From Crambe crambe (lineage: Eukaryota; Porifera; Demospongiae; Poecilosclerida; Crambeidae), in the NCBI GenBank assembly GCA_963924555.1, contig OZ004596.1, positions 2,852,001-2,916,000 on the forward strand: a DNA stretch of 64,000 nt. Reading direction: 5' to 3'. The notes under the pieces were generated by a model. That model did no database searches. It saw only the letters and a program-made list of their open reading frames with translations, and was not told the origin of the DNA. Made by a program: the position numbers and the translations under genes. Shown one piece after another: positions 37,201 through 44,500 of this stretch; position 1 is the first letter of the stretch, and each line of letters begins with the position of its first letter.

Positions 37201-38488
37201 TTGTGCAAGCAGAGATCTTCACTTGTAGCGCCAAGCCTTGATTGCAGACAGAGATGAGATTCTGCTAACCAGTGTATACGCTCAAGTCTTGTGGCCATCA
37301 CAATTACTTCAATTGTAAAGTTTGCAAAAAATGTACCTCTCCCCTTCAATAAGGCCATACCAATTTAATTTTGTTTCTCAGATTCCCTGGAAGAAAAATG
37401 ACACCCAGCAGGCAGGAGGAAAAGAAGAAGAAGAAAAAAGTTTATAATAATAGCTTTCCCGCTATTGAAGCTACTGTTCGAGTAGTAGGAGGCTCAGCTT
37501 CCTTGTCTCTCTTCAAACAGATGCACACATGCTTACAGCTAAACTGTTCACACAGGGAGACTGGATCTGTCACAGGAACAATATGAGGATCGAGAAAGTT
37601 GTCTTGCTTGCTGACATAAACATGAGAGATAAAGAGATGTCATACTTGAGCAACAATCTAAAAGAACTTTCCCAGGTACACTGCACCACCTGTCTGGCTT
37701 TGATAATCTCATGATCACACATTTTAGTGACACTAAGTAACTAGCAGAAGAAGTAGCCATCATAAAAAAAAAGAGCAGCTGTGATCTCACCACCTGATTT
37801 GTTCTAATTAACAGTAATTTCAATTTTTTCGGTCAAGTGTCAGATATGATTCAGGACAGAAGTCTCCCCAATGCTGTTACCGAACAATTAAAGTAGCTAG
37901 ATACATTTAGACGTCTCTATAATACTAATAGTAATAGCTTAGCTGCTTGGCTATAAACTGATCTACGATCAGAATAATAATTATGTCATGATGTAATCAT
38001 GATAAGTGCACGCGCATGCTTGTAGAAGTTCTGCGCGCAAGCTTGAAGTAGAATTTTGAAGATGGATAACGTTGAAATTGTTGTTGAGATGAATGAAGGA
38101 GAAAGAAGTAGAGTAAAAATCTTGCGATTTGATGAAAGCAAAGCCAAAGAATACAAGATGAAAAGTATGTGTTGTGACATCAAAGAGCTTTTCCCTCATA
38201 TTTCTAAGAAAGGTCTAGAAATTGAACTCTATCATGTGGATGAGTTAGCTGGTAGAGTAACCTTAGAGAGTGATCATGATTTGGTTGAATCACTGGAGAA
38301 TTTCGTGGAAGAACGGAAGGGAAGATCTAGGAAGGAACATTTGACATTACATGCAGTCGATTGCATGACATCACTACCAACACCATGTACATCATCTGAG
38401 TCTACAAGAAAATCTGCTAAACGAAAGGTAATTGTGACAGAGTGAGTAGTTATTCTGTGGGTTATGTTTGTGTGCTGATATTCAACTA

Positions 38489-38531
<43 letters not shown>

Positions 38532-41500
38532 TTTTAACAGACCAAAAGTACCAACTATGATGCTGAAGAGCCAGCTTTTAAGAAGCCAAAACTCGATATA
38601 ATCTTAGGAAAATGCAGAATGGAAGATTTTCCATCAGATGAGGTTTTGGAGCAGCCTCTTCACATAGATGACCCTGATGAAACTATCAAGTGTAGCTGGT
38701 GTCCCAGCTGGCCTGCTTCAATCCAAACAAAAGTGATCAACCAGCATGTAAAAAAAGCAGCTTCCCATCTGAAGGCACGCAAGAAACACCTGAATCTTCA
38801 GGATACCAGTACATCAGGTCTGCAATTGGATATTCATACTTTCTTTGATTGATCATAGCTATTAATTATTGTAGCTGTAAATTTTTATTATTTACATTAA
38901 TAGCTTCATTTGTTTACATGGTTGATTACAACATTAAATATACAGATCTAACATGCCATGCAACTACAGCTACAGCAGCAGCTACATGTACAATTACAAC
39001 AAAGTAGGAACACTTGAAGCATGTACAAATCTACAGCACACCACCTGTTTAGCTAAGTCATGTGATGCATAATGCTGTGTACATGTATAGCTATGTCACT
39101 AGTCTGTCTATAACAGCTGACAAGATAGCTCAAAACTAGTGTGCATATCCAGCAAGATGTGTGTGTGTCTCTGTGTAATGTGGCCAACTTGCACAATATC
39201 TCACAATCAAAGTTAGAGGTCTTCTATCTTATCTGATAGGAACTCATAAATAACATTAGAAACAAGTAACATTAGAAACACAGAACTCAAAAGTAACATT
39301 AGAGACAAGTAACATTACTCACAAGTAACATTAGAGTAATACTCATAACATTAGAGTTATACTCATATGTTTTTTTTATATTAAATATGTGAAAATATAA
39401 TAGCTAATCATTTCTTTCTGTGTCTTCATACCATTTTAAATATAGCTGTAAAATATGAATATTCTAATGATAAATCAATGGTAAATAACAGTAATCCACC
39501 TCATAGTGAATGTCTGAATAGCAGTATTTATCTAAAAGTTCCTGCAAACGTGTCCTTTTATCCCGAGGAACGCAGAGTGATATAAGAACATCTGTAGCAT
39601 GATAGCGATATGCCTTGTTATCACTTAGCCCAAACTCCTTTCCAGAAATACTAGTACTGCAGCACAATAGTTAAGTTTAAGTTTTATTACTGGTCTACTT
39701 CATAAAAAGTTCTGGCAGGTTATGCCAGAACTGTGAATATTCAGAGTATTGCTCTATTTTAGCAAATGTTATGGGAATAAAATTTTATTCAGGATTTCCA
39801 GAACTGCAACCAATGCTCCATGTCATTTTAACAGGGGCGTAGGAAGGGGGGTGCTGGAGGTGCTGGAGCACCCCCAATATTCCAGAGAGGGGTGCTGAGC
39901 ACCCCCAATATTTTGATTAACAGATACATTGTAATTAGGTATTTATTGAATAGGTGCAAGAATGTGCTATTTTGATAGTCAGGTTAACAGGCAGCTGCTA
40001 TGTAGTACACTCAGTGATTAATAGTCAGCTTCTTGTCAGAATGTCCAAAAGGCTAAAGCAAACCAAGCTCTTTGATTCTTTCTCCAAGAGGCAAAGATCT
40101 GGAGATGCTGATAGTGAGTCTGAAGATTTAGGTGAAAGGCTACAAGAGTCTGATGAGGAATGCTTAATAGGTAGTGATAGTGGTGATCATGAAGAACCTC
40201 CTGAGGACCATGAGGACGTTAGTGAGTACTGCCAATCTGCATGTTGTACAGAAATGAGCAAGACTTACCAACCAACTGATAAACAAACCCTCTCAAGCAT
40301 GGCTAGTGGAGGCAGAAACTTTATGGCTAGGTGGTATACAGCTTTTCCCTGGCTAACTGTATGTACGGTAAGAAAAAAGGCCTTTTGTTTTTACTGTCGG
40401 CTAACTGAACAGAAAGGAATCCTTACTTTTAGTTCTAAAGCTGAATCAGCCTTTACTACAAAAGGCTTCAACAACTGGAGGAAGGCTATGGTGAAGTTTA
40501 ACAGTCATGCTGCCTCAAGTGCTCATGCAGAGGCTATTATGAAATGGCAAATGCTTCAAGCAACGCCCATCAATACTCAACTAAGCACCCAGCTACAGAA
40601 ACTACAAAATTCAAGACGACAGGCTTTGGTGAAACAACTTCATTGTCTTCGGTATCTTCTTCGCCAGGGACTGGCAATTCGAGGGCATACAGAAACGGAA
40701 GGAAACTTATACCAACTGTTACAGTTGATGGCCGTTTATGATTCTGAAGTAGTGAGTTGGTTAGAAGAAAGAAAGTATTTCTCTCCATTGATTGTCAATG
40801 AGCAGATAACTATAATGGGATTGAGTACTCTACGGGCTCTGCTTAATAGCATAAAGAAGTGCTCTCCTACTTGGTATGCTATCATTGTTGATGAAGCTAC
40901 AGACGTGGCAAATCGGGAGCAGCTGAATTTGTCTATCAGGTGGGTAAACAATGACTATGAAATTAATGAGGATCCTGTTGGGTTATATTGTCTTCCCAAC
41001 ACAAAAGCTGAAACCATCCATTTTGTAGTATTAGACATTCTTACTCGTTGCTCCCTTTCGCTTGAAATGTGTAGAGGTCAGGCTTATGACGGTGCATCCA
41101 ACATGCAGGGTGTACGGACTGGACTAGCAACTAGAATAAAGAAAGATTATCCTGCTGCCCTTTCTGTACACTGCTTAGCACATTGTCTCAATCTGTGCCT
41201 ACAAGAAGAAGGTCGAAAACTTCCATTCATTCGAGATGCTTTAGATACAGTCAAGGAGATAGCAAAGTTAATTAAGTTTTCACCAAAACGATCGCATTTA
41301 TTTTCACAGAAGCAAATTCAATCTGAAACTCCTGGTGTTAACATCAAACCACTTTGTCCGACAAGATGGACGGCTAGAACAGGAGCAATTGAAGCCATTC
41401 TATCAGAGTATACAGTTTTGATGGATACCTTGGATGAAGTGCATCAGACCACAAAGGATGAATATGTATTGAAGGCTGCTGGCCTTTTGTCAGCCATGGA

Positions 41501-44500
41501 AAAATTTTCTACATTGTTTGGTTTGAAGTTGGGATATCTTATTTTTGGAGCTTCTGAAACATTATCAAGGTCACTGCAAGGTAAAGATACCAGTATTCAA
41601 GAAGCTATTTCAGCTGTAAGTCTTGCTAAATCCTTCTACAAGCGGCAGAGAACAGAGAATGCTTTTCAATCATTTTATGATGATGTTGTTACAACTGCTC
41701 AAAAACTGAAGATTGGTGAACCCCAACTTCCACGGTATAGGAGAGTGCCCAGACGACTGGATGATGGAAGTCAGCCTCACAGATACAGCACTCCAAAAGA
41801 ATACTTCCGACACCAGTTTTTTGAAGCATGTGATTTACTTATATCAGAGCTTGATCAAAGGTTTGATCAGCAGCAATTGCTATCACCAGTTCTTACCCTT
41901 GAAAATCTCTTGCTAGAGGCCTCAAATGGACACAGTTATCAGAATCATCTTGATTCTCTCAAAATTTCTTGTTACAAGAATGATTTCAACTTTGATCGAC
42001 TTCATAGTCAACTTTCGTTATGTGCTGATATGATAAAGCAGGCTTTGCCCACTGTAAAATGTGTAACATCAGTGCGTACCATTTGTGAGGCAATGAATAC
42101 CAACAACACCTTTAAGTCCATGCTGTCCGAGGTGCATGACCTTCTTCGCTTATACTTAACTGTTCCCATTACTTCAGCCACATCGGAAAGATCTTTCTCT
42201 GCTCTAAGATTTGTTTTGACGTATCTACGATCAACTATGTCTGAACAACGACTCAACAATTGTCTTCTGCTCCACATTCATAAAGATATAACAGATTCTC
42301 TAGATATAACTGATATTGGAAAGCAATTCATTTGTACTCCAGAAAGACGATCATATTTTGGAACCTTTTAATTTGCTATTATCTGTTACTCTTTTTCTTA
42401 GTAACAAGTAAAGCATGCTAGAGCACAGTGGCTTATTCTGGTAGCTATTCTTGAGGAATAGCTATCAGAATAGGCTATCCGTGCAGATGAAAAAATAAAA
42501 ATAGCGTTCGCTTCGCGCGGGAGGGGGCACATCCCCCTCCCGCTCGCCGTGGCCTTACGGCCACGCGGTCCTCGTGATCTAGCTCCAACCATGAGCACCC
42601 CCAATATTTACCACCTAGATACGCCTATTTTTAAGGAGAGAGCCATCAATGCTTTCCTTGTGATAACAAAATCAGGGAAAATATTAGGGCATATTGAGAA
42701 GAAGATAGCTGCCATTGCTTGCATCTTCTTAATTAACTTCTTAATAATTGCGCATGCGTAATACTACTGTGATTTAACCACAAAGCTTATTATGTCATTC
42801 TATAGGTAAGGTACTGTTCAAGAAAAGGTACTAGGTACGGTCAACAGGTCAAGGAAAATTTCCGTGCGCAGTCAAGAGGTCAACATAGATTTTTGGGTGG
42901 TTAAAAAACCTTGACCCCGGTCGCAAACGTATGTACAGAGTGAATGGGAGTGACCTCCCCCTGCCAGTGATGGTTACTTTGTAGGCACTGGGATCTAAGG
43001 GTAACGAATTCATTACTGTGATAAACTAGTTTACCTCTTCTTGCAGGCCATCCATCTGAGCCTATTTTGTGCAGGTAGAATCATGCCATACCACTTATCT
43101 TCCCCCTGCCACCACAACACATTATCATTTTTACTGCACCTACACCACTGCCTCCACCACTAACACCACAAGACCAAAGATACTTTCACACCTTACCCAA
43201 TTGTAATACTTGGTATATCGGTTACGCTTGAAAAAAAAACAACTTTTTTTTTCTGTAGAAAATATCACTGTTGATTCCTTAATGTAATCCAGCTCAGGTT
43301 GTGTATCCAGAAATAAATAGGTTAGTGTTGGATTTACCAGGACAATCCATTTATATAGCTGCAGTCGCTACTTGTTTTCTGTACATGCAGATTGAATGTA
43401 CCTATGATGTTTGTATTCCCTAATAGCTATATAAGTATAACAGGGCCTGTATATTAATTAATTCCTTTACACTTAGTGCACATACGTACCTCAAACACTT
43501 GATGATCAGTCATCCACAGCAACTTAGTGCCTTGAATCACTTCAGAGGGGAGGCAGAGAGTAATAGCATATAGTGATGAGATATTGGCAAATTTGGTAAT
43601 CTGTAAACTTTCTATATCATACAGCAAGTACAGTATCTGATGTGCAAGATAAGGATAATGCTGGTAACAGTATGGATGGTTTCTGCTAGTATAGCACAAG
43701 CACACACAGAAGAAAGGGCCATGGAAGAAGTGATCCATTGGGGATTGGAAATACTCTTTAGTTATATTACTGCATTACACTAATCAGATTGTATACAGCT
43801 TCCTGATCCATGGGGACATCCCTGTCTTCTAACTGACTCCGGGCCAAATAGGATACATAACTATGCACTGCTTTCAAGTTAGAACTCATGAAAATATTCA
43901 GAAATTGAGCAACAGAGTTGGGAGGATAAACAAAGTCTATTACTTGAAATTCTGTAGACAAGTGATCAATACCCAACTGCACACTAAAAAAATATATGAG
44001 GGTAAAGGGTTAACACTGATTATAGGGAAAAGTGTTAACACTATGGCCAATATTCATGTAGTCAATACTAACTTGCAATCATGATGGTTTCGAGTTTCAC
44101 AACAGCAACTTAGAGTATGCAAAGAGCCAAGAAAAGTCATGTTAAAACATCCATTGGCAATGCAAAACAGTAGCACCTCAATCACCTGCATATTTTGTAT
44201 AGGTTATACGTACATAGATAGGCGACTGTATATGAATCACCACAGTGTCATTATAAAGTATCATATTATCATCATATTTACTTTTAATTGTAAGTTGACA
44301 TAGTGACATCTCTCTAAAAGTTCATCACAGATACCTGAACAACACACATGAAGAGGTCACAAGGAGTGGAACATGCAACACTTACCATGCTGCACTCCAG
44401 AGACTTGCAGTACTATTTTATCAAACAGCTTCTGCATACTTACAAATTGTTCCAATCGTAATACCTGAGGATTTTGAGAAGCTTTTAAAGAACAACCTGC

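Noticed and set aside
39250-39370. Regular short repeats considered as a CRISPR-like array
   Set aside because: Repeats are short, degenerate and without unique spacers; this is eukaryotic satellite DNA.
40544-40788. Secondary frames on both strands inside the transposase
   Set aside because: Shadows of the 776-residue frame.
44433-44444. GTAAGT...CAG inside ELYS exon 10 as a splice pair
   Set aside because: Only 12 nt apart, and reading through keeps a conserved frame on both sides.
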